Part shown: positions 21,437 to 31,424 of the stretch, one piece after another
How the letters are laid out: every line of letters starts with the position of its first letter
Position numbering within the stretch: the first letter of the stretch is position 1
Assembly (NCBI GenBank): GCA_024195265.1
Contig: JAJLRJ010000010.1
Location: forward strand, 6,400,302 to 6,464,301
Direction of reading: 5' to 3'
From: Dendrophyllia cribrosa
Lineage: Eukaryota; Cnidaria; Anthozoa; Scleractinia; Dendrophylliidae
DNA: 64,000 bases
Program-made: the position numbers and the translations under genes
The notes under the pieces: generated by a model
What the model was told of the DNA's origin: nothing
Database searches by the model: none
What the model saw: the letters and a program-made list of their open reading frames with translations, nothing else

Positions 21437-21438
<2 letters not shown>
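21263..21438. mobile_element. MITE with long inverted repeats and TA target site
   Basis: 176-bp foldback. The ends TACACCTTATTCCAAAATGG and the reverse complement at 21419-21438 lie next to TA. It shares AATGGC(G)GCC-ATTTATT and TTAGCCCTCTTGGCCTC blocks with the element at 2726-2910 and so belongs to the same broad family. Confidence 0.85.

Positions 21439-21480
<42 letters not shown>
21437..21480. repeat. (AAT)n microsatellite
   Basis: About 14 ATA/AAT trinucleotides immediately following the TA end of the MITE. Confidence 0.95.
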
Positions 21481-21481
<1 letters not shown>

Positions 21482-22137
21482 GAATATTTTAACAAGATAT
21501 AACCCATCAGTGTATGAAACACTGTTATCAATGGGGTCCTGTAAATTAAACAACAACTAAAATAAATATAAGATAAGAAAAAGCGCTAAAACATAAAAAA
21601 AAAACTTAATTTGTGAGGGAAAACTAAATACCTCTCTAAAATAGGTTGTCTCAGTTTTAAACTGACGATGACATTTGACAGACAGGGTGATATTAAACAT
21701 TTGAACCCTTCCAGTTATACCGTCAGGAACACACAACGAATCGTGTCGGAAGTTCGTATTGGTCTTAAAAATTCGTAATTATTTAGACTAAGAACAGAAG
21801 TTTTTTTATTTCTTTAATGAAATGGAGGTGGCATCAAGCTTTCGAAACATCGGAAAATTTAACACATTTGTATTCCGGGGATAAAAAAAGTCCCTTTTGG
21901 GTGCACAACTTGACGGTCAGCTTGGGTTTTCGAAAAAAACGGAAAGCATTAACAAATTCGGGGATAAGATCCCTTTCCCTAAAATTTTTTCTGCCGCTGA
22001 TGGAAAAACAGAAGAACGCCATTGCAAGCGTTTTCCTTTATATTTCTTTTTCTGAGCTTCTGTAGGATGCGATAAAAAAACGTCGTTAATAAACTTTAAC
22101 TTATTAAAGAACAATGACGCCATTGGAGTCTAATAAG
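21481..22137 (-). other. array spacer with standard upstream blocks
   Basis: No gene. It contains AACCCTTCCAGTTATAC, the block TGGAGGTGGCATCAAGCTTTC, CCGGGGATAAAAAAAGTCCC, AACGCCATTGCAAGCG and GACGCCATTGGAGTCTAAT. An open frame of about 80 codons here is a chance frame: the same repeat block elsewhere gives different frames with stops. Confidence 0.6.
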
Positions 22138-22349
22138 TGCGCTTACCATTTGTCAGAACTGGTCGGCCGGACCGCTCAATTCGTAAATATAATTCCATTA
22201 TTTGCCAGAACTGGTCAGCCAGACTGGTAAATTTGGAAATAGTATGCACCCTTTTAATGGACTTGTAGGAACAAGTCTTCAAAAAGATGCATTCTAGTTA
22301 CAAACGGATAAGTCTGGCCGGCCAGTTCTGACAAATGGTGAGCGCCCTT
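22138..22349. mobile_element. PIF/Harbinger-like MITE, copy 2
   Basis: Same element as 10992-11205. It sits in the conserved block GGAGTCTAAGTTTCTG, which is uninterrupted at 41965 and 55938, so the insertion point and a TAA duplication can be read directly. Ends: GCGCTTACCATTTGTCAGAA / TTCTGACAAATGGTGAGCGC. Confidence 0.8.
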
Positions 22350-22875
22350 TAAGTTTCTGTGTGCGCGTTTGCATTAAAAATAAATTTGCTATAGGAATAA
22401 GTCATTTGCAGATGTTTATTCTAAGAAATGTCAATAGTAAATATATGACGATAGCACAAATACAACTTCCAAGAGCAAAGGAAAAATAAGCCAATCGTGC
22501 AACTTAAGTAAATAATATACTTAACAAATACTGAAATGCGACGTTCTGAAAATAGCAAATATTTGACCAATTATTGGCGACGGTTAACGCGAACATCAAA
22601 TAAACGCGCTTCTTTGATGCATATTAAATATTTCCATCACTTCACCTTTGAAATGACCGTCCACATTTCTCTTAAAAATTTTTGTGAAGAAATTAGTCAT
22701 TTCACAGTCCAAAATTTACACTTGTGAACCTCTAATTTTAAAACTCGACGACAATCATTCGAAACGTAGAAGGGTAATACGTTCATGATAACCGTCACGA
22801 ATATAGCATTTCTAACGTTTAAGTCTTTCGGAATGTCATACTAAACTTTCTAAGCTATCCGTTCTGGCCGATGTT
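22350..22875 (-). other. array spacer (continuation)
   Basis: Standard blocks TGCATTAAAAATAAATTTGC, CGATAGCACAAATACAACTTCC, GACCAATTATTGGCGACGG, CTTCACCTTTGAAATGACCG and AATCATTCGAAACGTAGAAG. No gene. Confidence 0.6.
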
Positions 22876-24631
22876 CTCCTAGTTATTGTAGTTCTGTAGC
22901 TTTGGTAGTTCTGTAGTTCTGGTAGTTCTGGTAGTTCTTGTAGTTCTTGTAGTTCTTGTAGTTCTGTAGTTCTGTAGTTCTAGTAGTTCTTGTACTTCTT
23001 GTTGTTCTGTAGTTCTGAAGTCCAGTACTAGTTCGGTAGTTCTGGTAGTTCTGAAGTTCTGTAGTTCTTTCTGTAGCTCTTGTAGTTCTGGTAGTTCTGT
23101 AGTTCTGTAGTTCTGTAGTTCTGGTAGTTCTGTAGTTCTGGTAGTTTGCTAGTTCTCATAGTTCTGTAGTTCTGGTAGTTCTGTAGTTCTAGTAGTTCTT
23201 GTAGTTCTTGTAGTTCTGTAGTTCCTTTAGTTCTGTAGTTTGGTAGTTCTCGTAGTTCTGTAGTTCCGGTAGTTCGGTAGTTCTCGTAGCTCAGTAGTTA
23301 TGGTAGTTCTAGTAGTTCTTGTAGTTTTGTAGTTCTAGTAGTTCTTGTAGTTCTTGTAGTTCTCGTAGTTCTGTAGTTCTGGTAGTTCGGTAGTTCGGTA
23401 GTTCTCGTAGTTCTGTAGTTATGTTAGTTCTTGTAGTTCTATAGTTCCTGTAGTTCTGTAGTTCTGGTAGTTCTGTAGTTCTGTAGTTCTCGTAGTTCTG
23501 TAGTTCTGGTAGTTCGTTAGTTCGGTAGTTCTCGTAGTTCTGTAGTTATGGTAGTTCTTGTAGTTCTATAGTTCTTGTAGTTCTGTAGTTCTGGTAGTTC
23601 TGTAGTTCTTATAGTTCTGTAGTTCGGTAGTTCTAGTAGTGCTGTAGTTCTGTAGTTCTGTAGCTGTTGTAGTTCTGGTAGTTCTGTATAGTTCTGGTAG
23701 TTCTGTAGTTCTTGTAGTTCTGTAGTTCTGTAGTTCGGTAGTTCTAGTAGTGCTGTAGTTCTGGTAGTTCTTGTAGTTGTTGTAGTTCTTGTAGTTCTGT
23801 AGTTTTTGTAGTTCTGTAGTTCTGTAGTTCTTGTAGTTCTGTAGTTCTGTAGTTCTGTAGTTCTGTAGTTCTGTAGTTCTGTAGTTCTGTAGTTCTGTAG
23901 TTCTGTAGTTCTGTAGTTCTGTAGTTCTGTAGTTGTTGTAGTTGTTGTAGTTCTGTAGTTCTTGTAGTTCTGTAGTAGGTCTGTAGTTCTTGTAGTTCTG
24001 TAGTTCTCGTAGTTCTGTAGTTCTGGTAGTTCTTGTAGTTACGAAGTTCGGTAGTTCTCGTAGTTCTGTAGTTCTGGTAGTTCTTGTAGTTCTTGTAGTT
24101 CTGTAGTTCTGTAGTTCTCGTAGTTCTCGTAGTTCTCGTAGTTCTGTAGTTCTGGTAGTTCTTGTAGTTCTTGTAGTTCTGTAGTTCTGTAGTTCTGTAG
24201 TTTTCGTAGTTCTGTAGTTCTGGTAGTTCTGTAGTTCTAGTAGTTCTGTAGTTCTTGTAGTTCTGTAGTCTGTAGTTCTTGTAGTTCTGTAGTTCTGTAG
24301 TTCTGTAGTTCTGTAGTTCTGTAGTTCTGGTAGTTGTTGTAGTTGTTGTAGTTGTTGTAGTTGTTGTAGTTGTTGTAGTTCTGTAGTTCTTGTAGTTCTG
24401 TAGTAGTTCTGTAGTTCTTGTAGTTCTTGTAGTCCTGTAGTTCTGTAGTTCTTGTAGTTCTGAATTTTTCGTAGTTCCGTAGTTCTGGTAGTTCTGGAGC
24501 TCTAGTAGTTCTTGTAGTTCTTGTAGTTCTGTAGTTCTGTACTTCTTGTAGTTCTGTAGTTCTGGTAGTTCGGTAGTTCGGTAGTTCTCGTAATTCTGTA
24601 GTCATGGTAGTTCTTGTAGTTCTATAGTTCT
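22876..24631. repeat. 1.75-kb minisatellite of TAGTTCT(N)G units (8/9 bp)
   Basis: Roughly two hundred units. Two unit lengths are mixed: an 8-mer TAGTTCTG and a 9-mer TAGTTCT(T/G/C)G. The stretch 23826-23932 is almost pure 8-mer. Five TTGTTG-type 9-mers (TAGTTGTTG) cluster near 24330-24375. On the minus strand the 9-mers read as NYR/TTR/ELQ repeats for up to about 120 codons, but the 8-mers shift the frame, so I do not call a protein. Confidence 0.95.
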
Positions 24632-24896
24632 AAATTGTCAGAAGCATCCCTATTTTTCCGATGTTGCAGTGCAACATCGGAAAATTTAACACCTTTTGTG
24701 CTAGGAGGGATAAAAAAATATGTTTCAGGACACAAAATAAAGTGAGCTAGGATTTTAGGAAAGCAGAAAGCAATTGGCAAATTCGGGGAACAACATTCCT
24801 TTCCCTAAAAATTTTTCTGCCACTGAAATATCAAGCTAAACGAACCAAAAAGATCAAACAAGATTAGCCTTTACATCACGGTCTCCTTTACAGGCA
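24632..24896 (-). other. array spacer fused to the 3' end of copy F
   Basis: Standard spacer (GAAAATTTAACACC, AGCAGAAAGCAATTGGC, CTCCTTTACAGGCACTAATT) leads straight into the last codons of copy F. The usual 3' flank of a receptor is absent. The join falls at a shared CTAATT. Confidence 0.6.
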
Positions 24897-25994
24897 CTAA
24901 TTGTTTCTCTTGAAAACATATTTCGCAATATGTTCACGATAGCGTGTCGAATGTGTCTCAAGTTCCAACAGTAAAGCAGTGGATTGAGAGATGAATTTAG
25001 ACACACCAGCGTCTCCGTGTAATCCCATAAAGTGTTTATAAGTGTACTTTCTCCTGTTAATACATAGGCAACACTAGACTAAAGAGCAGACTAAAAACAC
25101 GAGATACACGTAGAATGCACCAACTGCAGACTTTATCTGCCTCGCAGTATTTGTCATTACTTCATCATTTTGTGCTACTTGTTGTACACCTGCAGGACTT
25201 GAATTTGATTTGTGTGGCGTCGTACGTCTAAATAAATCTTTCAGCAAAAAAAAAAAATGCTGTGAAAATTAAACAAACCCATAGAATTATACCGACAACG
25301 GTAGAGAATATTGTTTGGTTCCATAACCAATGGTGAAAAAATTGCACTGAGCGACCAACTTGTGGTCACTACAGCAACAACACGCCTGTGAGTCACAAGT
25401 TCTTGGTATCTGAGATGAAGATGAATAGCCAAGAATCTGTCTGCTGTTAGAACTGTTACACCAAAGAACGAAGCATAACAAAACAAAAAAGTAGCCGTGA
25501 TGTTAAGCGCTTTGTCCGTCACCTTATAAGCTGGATTGTTTTTAGTGTTTTCCTTTAACCTCATGACGAAACACGCTACGTTCAAAGGTTGGTCCAACAA
25601 GCCAACACCATCACATTATTTTTAGAATCAACTCTATATACATTGAATAGTTGAATGGTAAAATATTTCTTGTTTGAACGTCGTGTTAGTGAGTTATAGA
25701 GATTTGAATTTACAAAATGCTAATTAGATGACGTCACCCCGGGATTCATTTATTATACAATTCAACTATTCAATGTACATAGAGTTGATTCTGAAAATAA
25801 CTTTCTAGGGGTGATAGGCGCGCACTTTAAGAACAATGTTTTTAGAGGTTTTGGCAACGACAGAGTTCTTCTTAGCGCGTGTATTGTTATAATGGTGGCG
25901 GAGCCATGGCGGTGTAAGATAAAAATCCGTTCAAGACGCCGTTTATAACGATGTGCGATGAATCGACGTCCTGGATGTCTTTAGCTTCTGTCAT
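24897..25994 (-). pseudogene. class A GPCR, copy F (disrupted by MITE and deletions)
   Basis: The start MTEAKDIQDVDSSHIV is at 25992-25994. TM1 is damaged near 25895-25910, where AIMLNIITI is replaced by other bases. A 185-bp MITE (25616-25800) with adjoining non-receptor sequence replaces about 24 bp encoding the TM2 core LAVSDL. The frame 25241-25600 keeps ECL1 to TM5 (LTADRFLAIHL). After it come further indels (an A-rich gain near 25248, a loss near 25075-25085), and the C-terminal motif SSLNPL survives out of frame. It most resembles copy D. Confidence 0.9.
25616..25800. mobile_element. 185-bp MITE inside receptor copy F
   Basis: Inverted repeats 25616-25656 and 25760-25800 (41 bp each, nearly identical). 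The ends read TTATTTT(T/C)AGAATCAACTC. The interior is AT-rich with one TGACGTCA site. No transposase. A clean target duplication is not visible, because receptor bases were lost on insertion or later. Confidence 0.85.
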
Positions 25995-26490
25995 TGTATT
26001 TTAAAGATTAATTCGGCAGCTTTAACTTCGTGGAAATGTTTTTTTTTTATGGCAAGTTTCTGTAATATTATCTTGAAAGATGTAGGGCTCAACAAGATAC
26101 CTCTTTGTTATTTTCCTTCAAAATAAAACAGAAAATCCAAAATGGTCTGACCATGATGTTGTACGTTCAAAGTACATCAGTTTTTTCAAGTGTTTGCGAT
26201 CTCTGCGTGCCTGTCTGCTGTTTACAAGAACCTTTACATTTTATACTGAACGGATAGCTTGAATAAATGTGTTGTCGTAACAGAAAATACACGTTTGAAT
26301 CTAATGCAAGCGAAACACAAATCAACTAAAACAGATGTCTGGCACCTTTTAAAGTTCGAAACAAATTAAAACGTATAAGAAAATAATGCCTGTTTGAATT
26401 CTTATAGGTTGTGTTTATTCTAAATGGTTGTCTTAGACTGACAGGCATTTTAGCCCGTCCAGTTGTAGGATGCAGCAAATGAGGCCGTAA
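25995..26490 (-). other. 5' flank of receptor copy F
   Basis: Standard blocks: AAAGATTAATTCGGCA, AAGATGTAGGGCTCAACAAG, TTCCTTCAAAATAAAAC, GATAGCTTGAATAAATGTG, CTAAAACAGATGTCT and AGCCCGTCCAGTTGTAGG. An extra TTTACAAGAACCTTTACATT insertion separates two of them. Confidence 0.6.
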
Positions 26491-27493
26491 ATAAAGAACA
26501 ATGACACACTAGTTGTTTTTAGTATTGTTTGCTTTCGTATGATCGCGTGCACAAGTCTTCAAATAAATGGATTTTTCAATTTATTTTGCAAACAACTTGC
26601 GCCTACTTGTGAGCGCGTACGTTTGGTCACCCGACACAAGTTTGTCCGCAATCTGTCAATTTCAAATCTTGCGTCGGCTTGTGGCCCCGTTTGGCCAGGG
26701 CTTAAATAAACACGCTTTATTTTCCACCTAGCTCAGTTTTCTTTGTTCTTTTCAGGGGAATCTATGTCTGAAAAGCTGGGTGCGGCTTTGATTGTAACAG
26801 GGGAGAGGCGGGGCTGAAAACAATAGCTGATAACAATAGCAAAACAAAGGATTATATACTTCCCTCGTCATATTCCCCCCAACATATTCCCCCCTCTCCT
26901 TAGTCCCCTCATAATAAAACAACACAAACGGGAAGACAAAATAGGGCATAACAAGAAAAGCACTCTAGCATCGGTCAATATTTTTTGTTTACATAAAAAG
27001 ACAACTTCATCAATCTTATTCCTACGTAATTAACTTGCCGGTCGCGACCAAAAAGCGAAATGTTAATAACATTATTCGATGGTATCGTACCTCGATTCAG
27101 GTTTGGAGTCTTCAATAATGTATGACGCCTCGCTTTACGCTTGAACCTGAATATGTTTACGCCGGTTTCCCTTGGAAAACACACCACAACCACTCCATTG
27201 ATCTTCGAAAGATGAAGGCTGGCAGTCATGGGCCATTGCGAGACCACGAGTACAGTTCATACATTTTTTTTTCTCTCTCTCTCTCCCTCCTTCTTCTTAT
27301 AACGAAGCAACGTGCTTAATGCAAATTTGGCAAAAGCAAAACATGTTTACCGTCTCGTTTCGTCATGTGCCGTGATCCCAATGCGGCCTTGCGGAATCAT
27401 GCTTTATTGCATTTGAATTGAACAGAATTTTACTCTCCGAAAAATTAATAGTTTCTTTGTTTTAGAAAACCTCACAAGGTGAAAAATAAGCAT
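26491..27493. other. unique-looking spacer, no gene recognised
   Basis: This stretch is not built of array blocks. The short open frames (60-90 codons on both strands) show no domain or repeat I recognise. A CT-rich tract lies at 27269-27295 and a C-rich tract at 26874-26905. Confidence 0.4.
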
Positions 27494-27611
27494 GTTATTG
27501 AACTGTCCCTCGGGGATATGTGATATATTCCCCTCGTGGGGTTAACTCGGGCGCCCTCGGGTACGCCACGAGGGGAATATATCACATATCCCCTCGCTCC
27601 TGGTCAATAAC
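27494..27611. mobile_element. 118-bp hairpin element
   Basis: Inverted ends GTTATTGA / TCAATAAC enclose longer arms around GGGGATATGTGATATATTCC. It interrupts spacer sequence related to the array (CATTTGCATCTGTTC follows). Non-coding. Confidence 0.75.
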
Positions 27612-28239
27612 CTTTACATAGAGATATGTCATTTGCATCTGTTCGTGCTGAGAAAAGTCAATAACAAAAATTATAAGCAAAGTGAGATATAAGAAACAAA
27701 TCCAGTACCAATTACCATAAATTAATGGCAGATTTCGATATTCGTATTCTTAAAAGATTAGATCGTTCTTTCTTTCTTTCTTTGCCGACCAGAAAAGACA
27801 CAGGACTACTTAATGTGAGCAATGTAAGGTTTTTTAGAGATAAATAAAACTTTATTTAGGGAAGTGGTCATAACAAGCATACTCGACGAGGACCCACCTT
27901 GTGTAGGGGTGGGGGGTACACAAGATACCACCAATCTGATGAGTGAAATGGACACAATTTTTGGCCTAAAAATTAGAGATGAGAGCTTATTATTCTGTGT
28001 GCATGAAGCTTGCATTGCTAGAAAAATGGCACAGGAAGATTTTTATCTTTCTCCAAGTTTCTACTCCTGATAGAATGGGGGCTACACCAGCAAGACACCA
28101 TCTTTTTAGGTGGGGGAGAGGGGGGTACATAAAGAGACCACCGGTCTTTTTGTAAAATGGTGTATTCTGTCCGAGTACAATAGTTTTGACCATTTCCCTT
28201 AGTCAAAATGCACTTTTGATGTTAATATTTTAACACAGG
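27612..28239. other. spacer with (CTTT)n and two GGGGGGTACA-AAGA-ACCACC blocks
   Basis: A (TTTC)n run lies at 27762-27783. Two similar G-rich blocks, each ending in a GGGGGGTACA string followed by ACCACC, are at about 27907-27934 and 28112-28143, an old duplication. No protein recognised in the open frames. Confidence 0.4.
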
Positions 28240-28767
28240 TTTTAGACCAGTACAAAGATCTTATAGACATGCGTCACCGAATTGAGCAGCGTGGACGACA
28301 TCGAGCAGGCATGCAGCAAGAACCGAGTTTTTTCGTCTGCCACCTGTACTTCTACGCCAAATCATATACTGAGCATATCTGGGCTTCTCTGCGGTAACCT
28401 AGCATGATCTTCGTTGGACTATTCACTAGGACCACGCGACCTTTCCAGGTCCCCCGCTTCCATGTTCTAATGTTGAGTCAGCGGTGACTCCACTCACAGA
28501 GATAATAAAGAGAAGGTGTACGGGCCGGAATACTGCGTCAGTATTCACGGGGCTATGAAGGTGATAACTGTTGACGCCGCTTGGAAATTCATGAAGATGA
28601 CAGTTTAGGCAGCTTGACAAAGAACAGGAAAGCAGATCTGCTTATTCTGTCCCAGAATCCCTAGCAGGTAGTGATAATAATAATTTTTTTTATTAAAGAG
28701 AATGTGATCATCGCAGTTATACAGCAACTGAAGGAGTTGTATAACAGTCCCTAAAAATAATTCAGAT

Positions 28768-28837
28768 CTCGACTGGATTTGAACCCATGACCTTTACGTT
28801 TCCTGGGCAAACTCTCTGCCACTGAGCCAGTTGGGAG
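28768..28837 (-). repeat. tRNA-like SINE head, copy 1
   Basis: On the minus strand there is an A box CTGGCTCAGTGGCAGAG (28814-28830) and, 27 bases further, a B box GGGTTCAAATCC (28775-28786), the spacing of a pol III internal promoter. The acceptor ends (GCTCCCA / TCGAGAT) do not pair, so this is a tRNA-derived SINE or decayed tRNA, not a functional tRNA gene. Confidence 0.65.
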
Positions 28838-28925
28838 CTTGGGAACATGTTTTGATATTCACAATATCATATTATTCATCATTTCACAGGTATTATAGAA
28901 CTCACAATTGACCAAGGTCCCATCT

Positions 28926-28964
28926 GGCCTTGTAGCTCAGTGGAAGAGCGTTTGCACGGAGTCA
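28926..28964 (+). repeat. tRNA 5'-half-like sequence, copy 1
   Basis: GGCCTTGTAGCTCAGTGG-AGAGCG has the D-arm/A-box of a tRNA, but no B box follows within 100 bp. It is probably a truncated SINE. An identical partner lies at about 38865-38903. Confidence 0.45.
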
Positions 28965-29374
28965 CACCCTCCCTCCTCACCCCATGCCCCTTATTTTGCT
29001 CGCTTGACAACTCGCAGTTGGAAAATAGAAATCGCATGGTAAGTTTAAAGAATTTAAAGATACTTTAACTGAAGAGTTGATACAGGTTGAAGAATTAAAA
29101 GTAACAAGTAATATTTTGTTTTATCAAAAGGTGGACCCTTTGAGTTGGAAAGTATCTCCAAGCAATTGCAAAAAGAGTTGAGACATTGTGTACTTTAGTG
29201 CATATTTCGAGGATACAGTGGTATTCAACAAGTCCCCACCCCCTCCCCCCTGAACAATGTTGTACCAGATCAAAAATGCCATTCAAACTAACAGTCATCA
29301 ACATTGAAAGGGGAAGGGGGTCAGCAGCACATTGCATTGATTTGATTTGTGTTACGCGGTCGCTTTCATACGGA

Positions 29375-29620
29375 ATGAACATTTTTGGGAAAGTGTCTCA
29401 ACCTTTTTGCAACTGCTTGTAGGTCCTGTAGACTTACATGAATGGCTGCCCAACAGGACTCAACAAGACTCTTGAATCCCATGAATGTCCCTGGAGGAAG
29501 CTCCTGGTGTACGCTACTGGGTCTAACATGAATGGTCAGTCTGTTTCCATGAAGAGAAAGCGAGGTTTACAATTTATGCACAGGAAACTAATCTCTAAGG
29601 CCAAAGGCCAAAGAAAGTAA
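29375..29620 (+). pseudogene. possible terminal exon of an unrecognised gene
   Basis: After an acceptor-like TTTTTGCAACTGCTTGTAG (ending near 29421) the frame 29438-29620 reads NGCPTGLNKTLESHECPW, then KLLVYATGSNMNGQSVSMKR and a Lys/Arg-rich end RKLISKAKGQRK with a stop. In the duplicate at 39.4 kb the same sequence is cut after GGACTCAACA. The basic tail suggests a nucleic-acid-binding or nuclear protein, but I cannot name it. Confidence 0.35.
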
Positions 29621-29639
29621 TGTGAATTGTGATATTCGA

Positions 29640-30073
29640 ACAGTCCTTTTACAAATGTATTTTTTTGCTATTGAATTTTGAAATAGCCAGATTCTTCTGT
29701 TGCGACATATCATGATGGAAAAACACCAAGACCACGAATGTTGGCAAATAAGACGTCAACAAAACTTAAAAATTTGCCGTGATACAGATATTATCTTCTG
29801 TGGCACTTGAAAGGTAAGGCAATAGGTGGCCTGTTTTGAAAATTGTGTGAAACTTTAATATTTTCACATGAAAAGTGCAGGACTGAAACGACATTTATCA
29901 ACTCAGTTTTTATAATCAGAAAAATTTAAAATAAACAACGAAGCATGTACGAATTTTAATATCCATAAGATAACGTTGTTTTGACAATGCCCCACCCCCG
30001 GGTGACCTATTTTAGCAAATGCCCCACCCTTGTGAAGGAAAAGTTATAAAATGCCCGACAAATGCCCTCCTAA
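29640..30073. other. spacer, nothing recognised
   Basis: AT-rich with a repeated TGCCCCACCC motif near 29985-30030. No gene or known repeat seen. Confidence 0.35.
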
Positions 30074-30309
30074 GAGTATTCTATCTTTGTTTAGAAATGC
30101 CAAGCGTTTCGAAAAAAATATTTTGGTTTTGTAGTTGACGAATTCTCCGAGCTTGTGCATACTATAAAATCGCTGTGTTCTCGACACAAAATCCGAGTGT
30201 CGAGAACACAGCGATTTTTTTGTTTGCACAAGCTCGGAGAATTCGTCAACTACAAAACCAAAATAATTTTTCGAAGTGCTTGGCATTTCCAAACAAAGAT
30301 AGAATACTC
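30074..30309. mobile_element. 236-bp near-perfect hairpin
   Basis: Arms 30074-30187 and 30197-30309 (about 114 bp) with a loop of about 9 bp. Ends GAGTATTCTATCTTTG / CAAAGATAGAATACTC. The two arms differ by a few substitutions and one small indel. No transposase or clear target duplication. The frame seen across it is a by-product of the palindrome. Confidence 0.85.
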
Positions 30310-30521
30310 ACAGGATGTTTCTGAATGAGGTCTTCGAGATTTCAGCATATTTGACAGCATCGGAGGCTCAAGTTATGTTGTTTCATTCACCCTTTTGATT
30401 ACGTCAGTCCTCCAACATGGCCGCCGGTAAGTTTGTGACGTCATCCGCACACACGCTATACTGTAAAAGGCAAGTGAAAATGTCAACATAAATAAATTTA
30501 ATATATGCCAGCAAAGTTGTT
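30310..30521 (-). other. junction and short 3' flank of copy G
   Basis: Bases 30310-30460 contain ATTACGTCAG and GTGACGTCATCC sites and an AACATGGCCGCCGG block of unknown origin. The last 60 bp are the usual CTGTAAAAGGCAAGTGAAAATG receptor 3' flank. Confidence 0.5.
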
Positions 30522-31424
30522 TCAGTCAGTTGTTTCGCTTGAAAATTTATTTTGCAGTACGTTCATGATAGCTCGTCGAATTTGTGGCATCTTCCAGCTG
30601 TAAATCAGTGGATTGAGAGATGAATTTAAGTACACCAGCGTCACAGTGTATTCCAATAAGGTCTCTGTAATGGTACTTCCTCCTGTTATTCCTCTGTTAA
30701 CATTTATATTTATGAATGGCAAATAGCAGACCAAAAACACGAGATACACGTAGAATGTTCCAGCTGCAGACTTAATCTGTCTCGCAATATTTGTCATCAC
30801 TTCATCATTTTGTGCTGCTTGTTGTACATGCAGGACTTGAATTTGATTTGTGTGGCGTCGTACGGCTAAATAAATCTTGCAGTAAAACAATGCTGCAAGA
30901 ATTAAACAAACGATTGCAATTATACCGGTAGCAGTAGAGAATATTGTTTGGTTCCATAACCAAAGTGCTGAAACAATTACACTGATGAACCAACTTGAGG
31001 TCACTACAGCAACAACACGCCTGTGAGTCACAAGTTCTTGGTATCTGAGATGAAGATGAATAGCCAAGAATCTGTCCACTGTTAGGGCTGTTACACCAAA
31101 GAACGAAGCACAGCTAAGATAAGTAGCTGTGACTCTATACACAATGTCCGTGATGTTATAAGTTGGATTGATTTTAGTGTTTTCGGTCAACCTCATGACG
31201 AGACTGGCTACGTTCAAAGGTTGGCCCAATAGGCCAACACCAAGATCAGAAACAGCCAGACTCAGGAACAATGTTTTTAGAGGTTTGGGCAACGACGACG
31301 TTTTTCTTAGCGCATGAATTGTTATAATGTTGAACATGATGGCGGTGAAAGATAAACATGCGTTAAAGACACTATTAACGATAAGCGTTGAATCGAAACC
31401 CTGGAAGTCTTCAGCTTCTGTCAT
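30522..31424 (-). CDS. class A GPCR, copy G (intact, 300 aa)
   Basis: Start MTEAEDFQGFDSTLIV. Seven hydrophobic segments, LAVSD in TM2, then QPL after TM2 with a Gly (LLGQP) where others have Val. TM3 ends LTVDRFLAIHL. TM6 has CYLP. TM7 has NPLIY followed by SWKM instead of CWKM, so the family cysteine after NPxxY is lost. The C-terminus is SSETTD. Its 5' flank is short (about 320 bp) before the broken copy H, so G and H are the closest neighbours in the array. Ligand unknown. Confidence 0.93.
   Translation of the reverse strand: MTEAEDFQGFDSTLIVNSVFNACLSFTAIMFNIITIHALRKTSSLPKPLKTLFLSLAVSDLGVGLLGQPLNVASLVMRLTENTKINPTYNITDIVYRVTATYLSCASFFGVTALTVDRFLAIHLHLRYQELVTHRRVVAVVTSSWFISVIVSALWLWNQTIFSTATGIIAIVCLILAALFYCKIYLAVRRHTNQIQVLHVQQAAQNDEVMTNIARQIKSAAGTFYVYLVFLVCYLPFININVNRGITGGSTITETLLEYTVTLVYLNSSLNPLIYSWKMPQIRRAIMNVLQNKFSSETTD

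Larger units (their letters stand above)
28240..29470 (+). repeat. segmental duplication with exon-like gene fragments, copy 1 (partner 37678-39405)
   Basis: A splice-acceptor-like TTTTAACACAG is followed by VLDQYKDLIDMRHRIEQR (about 28240-28296), then a frame ending PVLLRQII and a second block from CTTCGTTGGACTATTCAC. From about 28555 to 29465 this copy is close to identical with 38510-39405, so the duplication is recent. The encoded fragments (a basic, helical segment and a GPEYC-like block in the partner) are not a family I recognise. Frames are broken here. Confidence 0.6.

Noticed and set aside
22876..24631. Long minus-strand frame (about 120 codons) of ELQ/NYR/TTR repeats as a protein gene
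   Set aside because: It is open only because 9-bp repeat units keep the frame. Interspersed 8-bp units break it, and there is no start context or flanking coding sequence.
28768..28837. Functional tRNA gene
   Set aside because: The A and B boxes are good, but the acceptor stem does not pair and the sequence is embedded in a repeated block. tRNA-derived SINE is more likely.
30044..30292. 82-codon frame over the 236-bp hairpin
   Set aside because: It reads through both arms of a palindrome. No family and no start context.
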